A DNA stretch of 32,190 nt from contig NZ_PNJW01000037.1 of NCBI RefSeq assembly GCF_013822155.1, forward strand, positions 1-32,190. Reading direction: 5' to 3'. Both the position numbers and the translations under genes were made by a program. The DNA is from Flavobacterium sp. (GTDB lineage: Bacteria; Bacteroidota; Bacteroidia; Flavobacteriales; Flavobacteriaceae). Each line of letters begins with the position of its first letter. Position 1 is the first letter of the stretch. The notes beneath the pieces were generated by a model. That model did not search any database and had not been told where the DNA came from. It saw only the letters and a program-made list of their open reading frames with translations. Below are positions 17,106-25,205 of the stretch, one piece after another.

Positions 17106-17133
17106 CAAAAATAGGATTTTTAATTTCTTTCAA
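17106..17133 (-). promoter_or_regulatory. Promoter of the duplicated-domain lipoprotein gene
   Basis: On the minus strand, TTG (17133-17131), a 17-bp spacer and TATTTTTG (17113-17106) fully match the flavobacterial consensus, 18 bp before the ATG at 17087. Confidence 0.65.
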
Positions 17134-17174
17134 AAGCATTTCTATTTAATTAGTATGATTTTAACCATTATTCT

Positions 17175-17182
17175 TATCTTTG
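17175..17182 (+). promoter_or_regulatory. Candidate -7 box of the GH97 gene
   Basis: TATCTTTG matches TAnnTTTG and ends 25 bp before the ATG at 17208. No -33 TTG at standard spacing. Confidence 0.4.
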
Positions 17183-17207
17183 AATCTGTTTCATAAATAC
17201 GTAACAA

Positions 17208-19307
17208 ATGAAAAATATTTCCCTATTCATCTTTTTTTTATTCTCAACAATCACTTTTAGTCAAAATCTTCAATCGCCTGATAAACAACTAGAATTAACT
17301 GTTGGGGTAAACAAAATTGGACGCCCATATTATAGCTTAAATTATAAAACGAAACCAGTGCTTCAAACCAGTTTTTTAGGAGTGATTCTGAAAAACGCGA
17401 ATACGTTAGCGGCTGAATTTGAAATTTTAAAAACATCGTTCTCAACCGTTAATGAAAGTTGGAAACCCGTTTTAGGTGAACAAAAAGAAATTCAAAATCA
17501 ATATAACCAATTGATTGTCGAGTTATTTCAAAAGTCAACCAAACGGAAAATGAATATTGTTTTTAAATTATTCAACGAAGGTTTAGCTTTCCGATATGAA
17601 TTTCCTGCTCAACCCGAAATGAATTATTTTGTCATTACAGATGAAGTGACGCAATTTGCTTTAACAAGTAATCATAAAGCCTTTTGGATTCCGGGTGATT
17701 ATGACAGCCAGGAATATGTGTATAATGAAACAAAATTGTCGCAAGTTGATGTGTCTAAATTAGATATGAACAACGGAATTGGCATGAAAGGGCCGATGGC
17801 AAATTCCCGTATTCAATCTCCCGTAATGATGAAATCAACAGATGGATTGTATATCAATATCTTTGAAGCTGCTGTAGTCAATTATCCTATCATGCATTTA
17901 GATTTAGATACCACTACTTTTTTGATGCAATCTCATTTGGTGCCCAATGCCATTGGAGATAAAGCTTATTTGCAAGCTCCTGCTAATTCACCTTGGCGAA
18001 CAATCATGGTGAGTGATGATGCTCGTAAAATTCTTGCTTCAAAAATGACCTTGAACTTAAATGAGCCTTCAAAAATTGAAGATACGTCATGGATTAAACC
18101 AATGAAATACGTCGGTATTTGGTGGGAAATGCATGTGGGTAAAGCTACTTGGGACTATGCCGGTTCACAAAACGCTCAAATGGCTCAGGATGCGGAGTTA
18201 AAACCTACCGGAAAACACGGAGCAACTACGGAAAACACAAAACGATACATTGATTTTGCAGCCAAGCATGGTTTTGATGGTGTATTAGTGGAAGGTTGGA
18301 ATATTGGTTGGGAAGATTGGTTTGGTAACTGGAAAGAAAATGTGTTTGATTTTGTTACTGCTTATCCTGATTTCAATGTGGAGGAAGTGCAAAAATATGC
18401 CGAATCTAAAGGAGTTAAAATGATTATGCACCACGAAACTTCCGGTTCGGTTGCTAATTACGAAAGACGTTTGGACCGTGCTTTTTCTTTTATGAAAAAA
18501 CATAATTATAACGCAGTAAAAAGTGGTTATGTTGGCAAAATTATTCCAAGAGGCGAGTGGCATGATGGACAAACTATGGTCAACCATTTCAATTGGGTAG
18601 TCGAAAGAGCGGCAGAATATAAAATCATGGTCAATTCGCACGAATCATCTCGGCCTACCGGTGTTCATCGAACGTATCCTAACTACATTGCGGCGGAAGC
18701 AGCCCGAGGAAATGAATTCAATGCTTGGAGCAACGGTAATCCGCCTATGCATGAAACTATACTTCCGTTTACTCGATTTTTAGGTGGACCGATGGATTAC
18801 ACTCCCGGAATTTTTGAAATCAAAATGAATCATTATGATGCAACTAAAAAAGAGCAGGTGCACACCACCTTAGCGAAACAATTGGCTTTGTATGTAACGA
18901 TTTACAGTCCATTGCAAATGGCAGCTGATTTGCCCGAAAATTATGAGCGTTATCCGGATGCCTTCCAGTTTATCAAAGACGTTGAAGTAGATTGGGATGA
19001 AACTAAAATCATGGAAGCAGAACCCGGTGACTACTTAACTATTGCCCGTAAAACAAAAGGAAAAGAATCTTGGTTTTTAGGAGCCATAACAGATGAAAAT
19101 GCAAGAAATACAGAGATTACGTTAGACTTTTTAACACCCGGTAAAAAATACAAAGCCACTATTTACCAAGATGGGAAAGACGCTCATTGGGAAAAAAATC
19201 CAAAAGCTTATTCCATAAAAACAGTCGAAGTAACGGCTAAAACCAAATTAAAATTGAATTTAGCAGCCGGCGGTGGAACTGCGATTAGTTTCATTCCTCT
19301 AAATTAA
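17208..19307 (+). CDS. Glycoside hydrolase family 97, SusB-like alpha-glucosidase
   Basis: A 699-residue exported enzyme with signal peptide MKNISLFIFFLFSTITFSQ. It has the GH97 plan: an N-terminal beta-sandwich (about 20-285), a central (beta/alpha)8 barrel (about 295-590) and a C-terminal beta domain (to 699). E410 (HHETSG), E479 (VNSHESSRPTG) and E503 (GNEFN) are spaced 69 and 24 residues apart, exactly as E439, E508 and E532 in Bacteroides SusB. E497 (AAEAAR) fits the calcium ligand E526. These residues place it with the inverting SusB-type enzymes rather than the retaining alpha-galactosidase branch, so action on alpha-glucosides (maltooligosaccharides) in the periplasm is likely. There are no SusC/SusD genes in the window, so it is not in a standard polysaccharide-utilisation locus. 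Confidence 0.93.
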   Translation: MKNISLFIFFLFSTITFSQNLQSPDKQLELTVGVNKIGRPYYSLNYKTKPVLQTSFLGVILKNANTLAAEFEILKTSFSTVNESWKPVLGEQKEIQNQYNQLIVELFQKSTKRKMNIVFKLFNEGLAFRYEFPAQPEMNYFVITDEVTQFALTSNHKAFWIPGDYDSQEYVYNETKLSQVDVSKLDMNNGIGMKGPMANSRIQSPVMMKSTDGLYINIFEAAVVNYPIMHLDLDTTTFLMQSHLVPNAIGDKAYLQAPANSPWRTIMVSDDARKILASKMTLNLNEPSKIEDTSWIKPMKYVGIWWEMHVGKATWDYAGSQNAQMAQDAELKPTGKHGATTENTKRYIDFAAKHGFDGVLVEGWNIGWEDWFGNWKENVFDFVTAYPDFNVEEVQKYAESKGVKMIMHHETSGSVANYERRLDRAFSFMKKHNYNAVKSGYVGKIIPRGEWHDGQTMVNHFNWVVERAAEYKIMVNSHESSRPTGVHRTYPNYIAAEAARGNEFNAWSNGNPPMHETILPFTRFLGGPMDYTPGIFEIKMNHYDATKKEQVHTTLAKQLALYVTIYSPLQMAADLPENYERYPDAFQFIKDVEVDWDETKIMEAEPGDYLTIARKTKGKESWFLGAITDENARNTEITLDFLTPGKKYKATIYQDGKDAHWEKNPKAYSIKTVEVTAKTKLKLNLAAGGGTAISFIPLN

Positions 19308-19311
19308 TTTT

Positions 19312-19364
19312 TTGTCATTTCGAAAGATGACGAAGTCGATATAGGAATCTCCTGCACAGTTAGG
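19312..19364 (+). repeat. Possible copy of a flavobacterial intergenic repeat
   Basis: The 84-bp gap between the GH97 and cysteine desulfurase genes holds TTGTCATTTCGAAAGATGAC followed by GAAGTCGATATAGGAATCTC and CTGCACAGTTAGG. I recall similar 'GTCATTTCGA...GAAGT..GA...AATCTCCTGCACA' sequences recurring between genes in Flavobacterium genomes. Only one copy is in this window, so repetition cannot be confirmed here. Confidence 0.35.
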
Positions 19365-19391
19365 AAAAAAAGTAATAAAGAAATATTACTA

Positions 19392-20516
19392 ATGAACAAA
19401 ATATACCTCGATAATGCCTCTACCACAGCCATTCGTCCCGAAGTAATTCAGGAAATGGCTCACGTGATGCAAACCGAATATGGTAATCCTTCCTCCTCGC
19501 ACAGTTTTGGTCGGGGAGCAAAAGCCGTTTTGGAATCCGCCAGAAAAAGGATAGCAAAACAACTAAATTGTGCTGCTCAGGAAATAATCTTCACTTCTTC
19601 CGGAACAGAAGCCAATAATTGGATTTTACAAAATGCGGTAAAAAACATAGGTGTAAAGCGTATCATTACCACTAAAATAGAACACCACGCCGTGTTGTAT
19701 CCCATATTAGCCCTTCAAAAAGAGTTTGGAATCGAAGTTGATTTTTTAACGATTTTACCTAACGGCCAAGTAGATTATTTACAATTAGCCACTTTGTTAG
19801 AGAATCATAAATTAACCTTAGTGAGCTTAATGCATGTAAACAATGAAACCGGAGTAGTCTTAGATTTAGAACGGGTAAGTGAGTTATGTAAATTGCACAA
19901 AGCCTTTTTTCATTCCGATACCGTGCAGTCGATGGGAAAAACAGAATTCGATTTGCAACAACTTCCTATAGATTTTTTGGTGGCGAGCGGACATAAATTT
20001 CACGGGCCTAAAGGTGTGGGATTTGCTTTTATCAAAAAGAACACACCCATAACAGCCTTATTGGTTGGCGGAGAGCAGGAAAAAGGGCTTCGTGCCGGTA
20101 CGGAAGCCATTCATCAAATCGCAGGAATAGCAAAAGCCCTTGAGCTTGCCTATGAAAAGCTAGGAACTGAACGCGATTCTATTTTTGAAATTAAAAAATA
20201 CGCCATCGAAAAGCTTTCTGCTCATTTTCCAACGATTAAATTCAATGGAGGAGTGGAAACATTTTATTCCATATTGAATGTTCAATTACCCTTGTCAGCG
20301 GAGAAAGCAACCATGTTATTGTTTGAATTGGATATGAAAGGAATTGCCGTTTCCCGCGGAAGTGCCTGTCAATCCGGAAGTATAAAGCCATCTCATGTGC
20401 TGGTAGAATTTCTCTCGGAAGCGGAATTAAAAAAACCTAACATTCGCCTATCCTTTAATCATCAAAATACCAAAGAAGAAATTGATTATTTTGTTTCGTG
20501 TTTGGCAACGATGTAA
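19392..20516 (+). CDS. Cysteine desulfurase (NifS/IscS-like)
   Basis: A 374-residue PLP enzyme of aminotransferase class V that takes sulfur from cysteine for iron-sulfur cluster or tRNA thiolation. The start MNKIYLDNASTTAIRPEV is standard. H98/H99 lie in KIEHHAVLYP, NNETG at 150-154, the PLP lysine is K202 in VASGHKFHGPKG, and the persulfide cysteine is C326 in SRGSACQSGS. The surrounding SACxSG loop is of the long-loop NifS/IscS class. No scaffold (iscU/nifU) gene is adjacent, so the acceptor is unknown; a separate SufS is expected elsewhere in a Bacteroidota genome. Downstream pyrD has its own promoter. Confidence 0.92.
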   Translation: MNKIYLDNASTTAIRPEVIQEMAHVMQTEYGNPSSSHSFGRGAKAVLESARKRIAKQLNCAAQEIIFTSSGTEANNWILQNAVKNIGVKRIITTKIEHHAVLYPILALQKEFGIEVDFLTILPNGQVDYLQLATLLENHKLTLVSLMHVNNETGVVLDLERVSELCKLHKAFFHSDTVQSMGKTEFDLQQLPIDFLVASGHKFHGPKGVGFAFIKKNTPITALLVGGEQEKGLRAGTEAIHQIAGIAKALELAYEKLGTERDSIFEIKKYAIEKLSAHFPTIKFNGGVETFYSILNVQLPLSAEKATMLLFELDMKGIAVSRGSACQSGSIKPSHVLVEFLSEAELKKPNIRLSFNHQNTKEEIDYFVSCLATM

Positions 20517-20535
20517 TTGATATTGATTATTTTTG
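20502..20535 (+). promoter_or_regulatory. Promoter of pyrD
   Basis: TTG (20502-20504), a 23-bp spacer and TATTTTTG (20528-20535) fit the consensus at the long end of the spacing range. The box overlaps the alternative TTG start of the pyrD frame at 20533 and supports the ATG at 20554. The -33 lies inside the end of the desulfurase gene. Confidence 0.5.
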
Positions 20536-20553
20536 CCTGACAACACAACCATT

Positions 20554-21573
20554 ATGTATAAACTACTGATTCGACCGATTTTGTTCTGCTTCGATCCGGA
20601 ACAAGTGCATTATTTTACCTTTTCGCTCATTCGTTTTTTGAATAAAATACCAGGCTTTGGTCCACTCATGAAAGCAATGTACGAGGTGAAAAACCCAAAA
20701 TTGGAACGGGAAGTATTTGGTTTAACATTCAAAAACCCGGTTGGTTTAGCAGCCGGTTTTGATAAAGACGCTAAATTATTTAAAGAACTCGACAACTTCG
20801 GATTTGGATTCATTGAAATAGGAACTTTAACGCCCAAGCCACAAGAAGGCAATCCCAAAAAAAGATTATTTCGATTAAAAGAAGATGCCGCTATTATCAA
20901 CCGAATGGGGTTTAACAATGGTGGTGTTTTAGAGGCAGTAGAACGATTGAAAAAGAACAAAGGCGTTTTAATAGGCGGGAATATTGGGAAGAATAAAAAT
21001 ACACCTAACTATGAAGCAGCTTCTGATTATATGATTTGTTTTGAAGCCCTGTTTCCACACATAGATTATTTTGTGGTGAATGTGAGTTCGCCTAACACAC
21101 CTAATTTAAGAGCCTTACAAGATAAAGAGCCACTTACCAATTTATTGCAAACCTTGCAAAACCTCAATGAAGCTAAACCCAAACAAAAACCAATCCTGCT
21201 CAAAATCGCTCCCGATTTAACCGATGAGCAACTGTTAGACATCATTGATATCGTAAATGAAACTAAAATTGCCGGTGTCATAGCTACCAACACAACCTTA
21301 TCCCGGGAAGGATTATTAGCTGAAAACAAACTGGAAACAGGTGGTTTAAGTGGTAAACCCCTGACTAAACGTTCCACAGAAGTTATCCGTTTTCTAAGTG
21401 AAAAAAGCAACAAAGCCTTCCCAATCATTGGAGTGGGGGGAATACATTCTGCAGATGATGCCATCGAAAAGTTAAATGCCGGAGCCAGTCTCATCCAGCT
21501 CTACACGGGCTTTATCTATGAAGGTCCGGGATTAATCAAGGAAATCAACAACCGAATTTTGAAAGAATTATAA
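20554..21573 (+). CDS. pyrD: Dihydroorotate dehydrogenase (quinone), class 2
   Basis: A membrane-associated flavoenzyme that oxidises dihydroorotate to orotate with quinone as electron acceptor, step four of pyrimidine synthesis. From the ATG at 20554 it is 339 residues. The N-terminal amphipathic helices ([20 protein letters not shown]) mark the membrane-bound class 2. Motifs: [13 protein letters not shown], the [20 protein letters not shown] loop, [10 protein letters not shown], the catalytic serine in [41 protein letters not shown] and the FMN phosphate site GVGGI. The frame also opens at a TTG at 20533, which overlaps the -7 box and is rejected. Confidence 0.95.
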   Translation: MYKLLIRPILFCFDPEQVHYFTFSLIRFLNKIPGFGPLMKAMYEVKNPKLEREVFGLTFKNPVGLAAGFDKDAKLFKELDNFGFGFIEIGTLTPKPQEGNPKKRLFRLKEDAAIINRMGFNNGGVLEAVERLKKNKGVLIGGNIGKNKNTPNYEAASDYMICFEALFPHIDYFVVNVSSPNTPNLRALQDKEPLTNLLQTLQNLNEAKPKQKPILLKIAPDLTDEQLLDIIDIVNETKIAGVIATNTTLSREGLLAENKLETGGLSGKPLTKRSTEVIRFLSEKSNKAFPIIGVGGIHSADDAIEKLNAGASLIQLYTGFIYEGPGLIKEINNRILKEL

Positions 21574-21593
21574 CTTCCCAATTCATAATTTTA

Positions 21594-22196
21594 ATGCTCC
21601 CTTTCCTTCTCGCTTCCATAGCTTTAACTCTTTCTCCTGGACCGGATATTCTGTATGTCCTTACCCAAAGCATCTCCAACGGGAAAAAGTATGGCATTGC
21701 CACTGCATTAGGATTAGTCTCCGGAATTTTAGTACACACCACATTAATTGCGTTGGGTGTTTCAGCTGTTATCAAAGAAGCGGAAGTAATTTACACAGTA
21801 ATCAAAGTTTTTGGAGCTTGTTATTTGCTTTGGATTGCCTACCAAGTCTATAAAGCTCCTGCTTCCATTACTTTAAATACCCAAGCAAAGCCACAAAAAT
21901 CCTTATTAGCTTTAGTGAAACAAGGTTTTATCATGAATGTGCTCAACCCGAAAGTTACCTTGTTTTTCCTAGCCTTTTTTCCTGGTTTTATTGATGAAAA
22001 GTTGGGTAATGTCACCCGACAAATTTATACATTAGGCTTTGTGTTCATGCTTCAAGCGTTCCTGATTTTTTCTATGGTCAGCATCGTGGCAGATAAACTA
22101 ACCGTTTTTATTCGAACTAACGAAAAGTTTGCCGTGTTTTTAAAGTGGTTACAAATTGTCGTGTTTATTGGCATAGCGGTGTTGATTTTGATTTAA
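21594..22196 (+). CDS. LysE/RhtB-family amino-acid exporter
   Basis: A 200-residue membrane protein with the LysE signature LALTLSPGPD-like segment (here SIALTLSPGPDILYVLTQS), followed by the G..YG..TALGLVSG helix. Further segments are at about 65-85 (FGACYLLWIAYQVYK), 105-130 (KQGFIMNVLNPKVTLFFLAFFPGF), 140-165 and 178-198, for five or six transmembrane helices. Members export lysine, arginine, threonine, homoserine lactone or similar; the substrate cannot be told from sequence. It starts 20 bp after pyrD and probably shares its message. A weak hairpin with a long loop (22201-22208/22239-22246) lies past the stop. Confidence 0.9.
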   Translation: MLPFLLASIALTLSPGPDILYVLTQSISNGKKYGIATALGLVSGILVHTTLIALGVSAVIKEAEVIYTVIKVFGACYLLWIAYQVYKAPASITLNTQAKPQKSLLALVKQGFIMNVLNPKVTLFFLAFFPGFIDEKLGNVTRQIYTLGFVFMLQAFLIFSMVSIVADKLTVFIRTNEKFAVFLKWLQIVVFIGIAVLILI

Positions 22197-22464
22197 AGCA
22201 AAGCATTTTTTTAAAAATCCAAACTGGCTATCCTAGCAATGCTTTCCCAACGATATTAGGAACAAATATTACGATTTAATACGCTATTTAAATACTTAAA
22301 ATTATTTTATAGATTTACTGTAAGTTTACATGCAGTCTCGGCAACACTTACATAATTTGTAGAGTTACTTTATTCAGCATGTAATATTTCAACCCTTTTA
22401 CTTTAACTAAAAATTAATAATCGTTGTAGAGCGTTCTGTCATTAAAATAGTAATTTTAACTACT
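22197..22464 (+). other. 268-bp intergenic leader with nested inverted repeats
   Basis: No reading frame of note. It holds GTAAGT (22320-22325)/ACTTAC (22346-22351) and, overlapping that, TTACATGC (22326-22333)/GCATGTAA (22377-22384). The two pairings interleave, so both could form only as a pseudoknot or as alternatives. A TAGTA/TACTA pair lies just before the VWA start. No full TTG/TAnnTTTG promoter was found. Confidence 0.35.
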
Positions 22465-23583
22465 ATGGAAAGGAACAGTAAAAAAGGATTTATCTTCAAG
22501 AAGTACGAGGCACCTTTTGTCTCGCTATTTGATAAGCTATTTGAAATTTTCAAAGAGTTAATCACTCATACATCAGGCGATTTTGACGAGGCTATTGACT
22601 GGTTGCGGCAGTTGGATGTGGAATATAAATTGACCGATAAGAACTACACCATCGATGATTTTATTGAAGATTTAAAGAAAAAAGGATACATCCGCGAAGA
22701 ACTCAAAGAAGATGGCACCTCAGGAACCGGAATCACGTCCAAAACGGAACGTGCCATTCGACAACAGGCGTTAGACCAAATTTTCGGAAATCTAAAAAAA
22801 TCAGGAAACGGCAACCATAAAACAAAATACGCCGGAAACGGAGATGAACAAACCGGTGAGTTTAGAGCCTATCATTTTGGAGATGGCCTCGAAAATATAT
22901 CACTTACAGAAAGTTTACGCAATGCCCAAATCAATAATGGGATAGCGGAATTTAACTTAACTGAAAACGATTTGGTCGTAGAAGATGCCCAATTCAAAGC
23001 ACAAATGAGTACCGTTTTGATGATTGACATCAGTCACAGCATGATTTTATATGGTGAAGACCGAATCACACCCGCCAAAAAAGTTGCCATGGCATTGGCA
23101 GAGTTAATCACGACCCGCTATCCCAAAGATACGATTGATATTTTAGTATTCGGAAATGATGCGTGGCCCATTGCTATCAAAGATTTACCGTATTTAAAAG
23201 TCGGTCCCTATCATACTAATACCGTAGCAGGATTACAACTAGCAATGGATATGCTTCGCAGAAAACGCAACACCAACAAGCAAATCTTTATGATAACTGA
23301 CGGAAAACCAAGTTGTGTTCGTGAAAAAGACGGAACGTATTACATGAATAGCAATGGACTCGACGAATACATAGTGGAGCAATGTTATAACCATGCTGCA
23401 CAAGCACGAAAATTACACATTCCAATCACTACATTCATGATTGCAAATGACCCTTATTTGCAGCAATTCGTTAATCGTTTTACTGAAGCCAACCAAGGAA
23501 AAGCTTTTTATACCGGATTAAAAGGATTAGGCGAAATGATTTTTGAAGATTATGAAAGCAACCGTAAGAAAAGAGTGAAGTAG
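22465..23583 (+). CDS. VWA-domain protein partnered with the MoxR-like ATPase
   Basis: A 372-residue soluble protein. Residues 1-170 are charged and helical (FKKYEAPFVSLFDKLFEIFK). A von Willebrand factor A domain spans about 180-365 with a complete MIDAS metal site: D188-x-S190-x-S192 (MIDISHS), T251 or T253 (YHTNTVAG) and D279 (MITDGKP). VWA proteins encoded next to MoxR/RavA/CbbQ-type AAA ATPases act as adaptors that bring the ATPase to a target, often to insert a metal or remodel a complex. The AAA gene follows after 34 bp in the same orientation, so this is a two-gene operon. No target gene for the pair is visible in the window. Confidence 0.88.
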   Translation: MERNSKKGFIFKKYEAPFVSLFDKLFEIFKELITHTSGDFDEAIDWLRQLDVEYKLTDKNYTIDDFIEDLKKKGYIREELKEDGTSGTGITSKTERAIRQQALDQIFGNLKKSGNGNHKTKYAGNGDEQTGEFRAYHFGDGLENISLTESLRNAQINNGIAEFNLTENDLVVEDAQFKAQMSTVLMIDISHSMILYGEDRITPAKKVAMALAELITTRYPKDTIDILVFGNDAWPIAIKDLPYLKVGPYHTNTVAGLQLAMDMLRRKRNTNKQIFMITDGKPSCVREKDGTYYMNSNGLDEYIVEQCYNHAAQARKLHIPITTFMIANDPYLQQFVNRFTEANQGKAFYTGLKGLGEMIFEDYESNRKKRVK

Positions 23584-23617
23584 AAAATAGATACAAAAAA
23601 AACCGATAACATATTCC

Positions 23618-25075
23618 ATGAAAAATATACAAACATTAGCCGAATTAAAACAAGCAGGATACATTTCTAAAAGTATCAAAGACGAGTTGCGAGATAATTT
23701 ACGTGCCAAAATTAAAGCAGGTAAACCTGTTTTTGAAGGGGTACACGGATTTGAAAACACTGTCATTCCTGAATTAGAAAGAGCCATTTTATCACGCCAC
23801 AATATCAATTTACTCGGATTACGGGGACAAGCAAAAACAAGATTGGCTCGAAAGATGATAGAACTGTTAGACGAGTACATTCCTATTGTGGCCGGTTCGG
23901 AAATTAATGATGATCCGTTACAGCCTATTTCGCGTTTTGCTAAAGATTTGATTGCTGAAAAAGGCGATGCAACTCCGATACAATGGATGCACAGAAGTGA
24001 ACGATTTGCTGAAAAATTAGCCACACCCGATGTAACCGTGGCCGATTTAATTGGAGATGTTGATCCCATCAAAGCAGCCAATTTAAAACTATCGTATGCC
24101 GACGACCGTGTCATCCATTTCGGGATGATTCCAAGGGCAAATCGTTGCATTTTTGTCATCAACGAATTACCTGATTTACAAGCTCGCATTCAAGTGGCAT
24201 TGTTTAATATTTTGCAGGAAGGCGATATTCAAATCCGCGGATTTAAAGTCCGCATGCCATTAGACATGCAATTTGTGTTCACCGCTAACCCGGAAGATTA
24301 TACCAACCGAGGAAGTATTGTGACTCCGTTGAAAGACCGAATTGGTTCGCAGATTTTAACGCATTATCCCGAAACATTGGCTATTGCAAGAACCATTACG
24401 CATCAAGAAGCGAAGTTGAATACGGTGCAAACAGAAGCCGTTTACGTACCTTCGATTGCTAAAGATCTATTGGAACAAATCAGTTTTGAGGCACGCGAAA
24501 GTGAATTCATCGACGCTAAAAGTGGGGTGAGTGCCCGTATGAGCATTACAGCTTATGAAAATTTAATCAGTACTGCCGAACGAAGAGCCTTGCTCAATGG
24601 AAGTGACACCACAGTTGTTCGTTTATCTGATTTTATGGGAATTATTCCTGCCATTACCGGAAAAGTAGAATTGGTCTATGAAGGTGAACAGGAAGGAGCA
24701 GCCGTTGTCGCTCAACATTTAATTGGCGATGCGATTAGAACCTTTTTTCCGGCTTATTTTCCTAAAATCGAAAAGTTGGAACGCGATGTCGATGCTAGTC
24801 CATATGCTAAAATACTGGAATGGTTTTTTGCTGAGTCAGGTTTCGAATTGTTAGACGATGCCACAGATGATACTTACCAAAAACAATTGGATGCTATCCA
24901 ACCCTTGGAAGACCTCATTCAAAAATACCAACCTGAGTTTCCTGTTCAAGACAAGTATTTCTTGAAAGAATTGATTCTTTGGGGTTTGGTGGAATACAAT
25001 AAACTAAGTAAAGATCGTGTAGCAGTAGGCTATCAGTTTAAAGATTTATACAGTAGTTATATCAATAAATTATAA
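23618..25075 (+). CDS. MoxR/magnesium-chelatase-like AAA+ ATPase
   Basis: A 485-residue AAA+ protein. Walker A is G67-LRGQAKT74, and the Walker B strand runs CIFVINELPDL with N182-E183 where most relatives have Asp-Glu. Sensor 1 is FTANPEDY, and the arginine-bearing 'TPLKDRIGSQI' segment follows. A helical lid with 'SGVSARMSITAYENLISTA' resembles ChlI/BchI and RavA. Residues about 350-485 form a C-terminal region without a recognised domain. Such ATPases work as hexamers with a VWA partner, here the gene just upstream. Annotation tools may call it magnesium chelatase subunit I or a sigma-54 interacting protein; there is no chlorophyll context, so a chaperone role is more likely. Confidence 0.9.
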   Translation: MKNIQTLAELKQAGYISKSIKDELRDNLRAKIKAGKPVFEGVHGFENTVIPELERAILSRHNINLLGLRGQAKTRLARKMIELLDEYIPIVAGSEINDDPLQPISRFAKDLIAEKGDATPIQWMHRSERFAEKLATPDVTVADLIGDVDPIKAANLKLSYADDRVIHFGMIPRANRCIFVINELPDLQARIQVALFNILQEGDIQIRGFKVRMPLDMQFVFTANPEDYTNRGSIVTPLKDRIGSQILTHYPETLAIARTITHQEAKLNTVQTEAVYVPSIAKDLLEQISFEARESEFIDAKSGVSARMSITAYENLISTAERRALLNGSDTTVVRLSDFMGIIPAITGKVELVYEGEQEGAAVVAQHLIGDAIRTFFPAYFPKIEKLERDVDASPYAKILEWFFAESGFELLDDATDDTYQKQLDAIQPLEDLIQKYQPEFPVQDKYFLKELILWGLVEYNKLSKDRVAVGYQFKDLYSSYINKL

Positions 25076-25148
25076 GTAATAGCTGCCAGCAGAAGACGTC
25101 CGAAGAAAAAGGAATAACATTAAAAAATGCTACAGCAAGTTTAATAAT

Positions 25149-25181
25149 AAGGGGGAGTTACAATTACTGTAACTCCCCCTT
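25149..25181. terminator. Strong bidirectional terminator
   Basis: A 14-bp perfect stem, AAGGGGGAGTTACA (25149-25162) / TGTAACTCCCCCTT (25168-25181), with an ATTAC loop lies between the converging AAA ATPase and FG-GAP genes. The T tract is better on the minus strand. Confidence 0.85.
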
Positions 25182-25205
25182 AAAACAATAAACACAAAAA
25201 AGTTT

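Noticed and set aside
17208..19307. GH97 gene as part of a polysaccharide-utilisation locus
   Set aside because: No SusC, SusD or regulator gene lies nearby; neighbours are housekeeping genes.
21066..21494. 142-codon minus-strand frame inside pyrD
   Set aside because: Antisense to conserved pyrD motifs; no family match and no promoter.
23527..24189. 220-codon minus-strand frame opposite the AAA ATPase
   Set aside because: It is antisense to a strongly supported ATPase gene with intact Walker motifs and has no recognisable protein pattern.
23618..25075. Magnesium chelatase for chlorophyll or cobalamin
   Set aside because: No tetrapyrrole or cobaltochelatase genes are present, and the VWA-AAA pair fits the MoxR/RavA chaperone type better.
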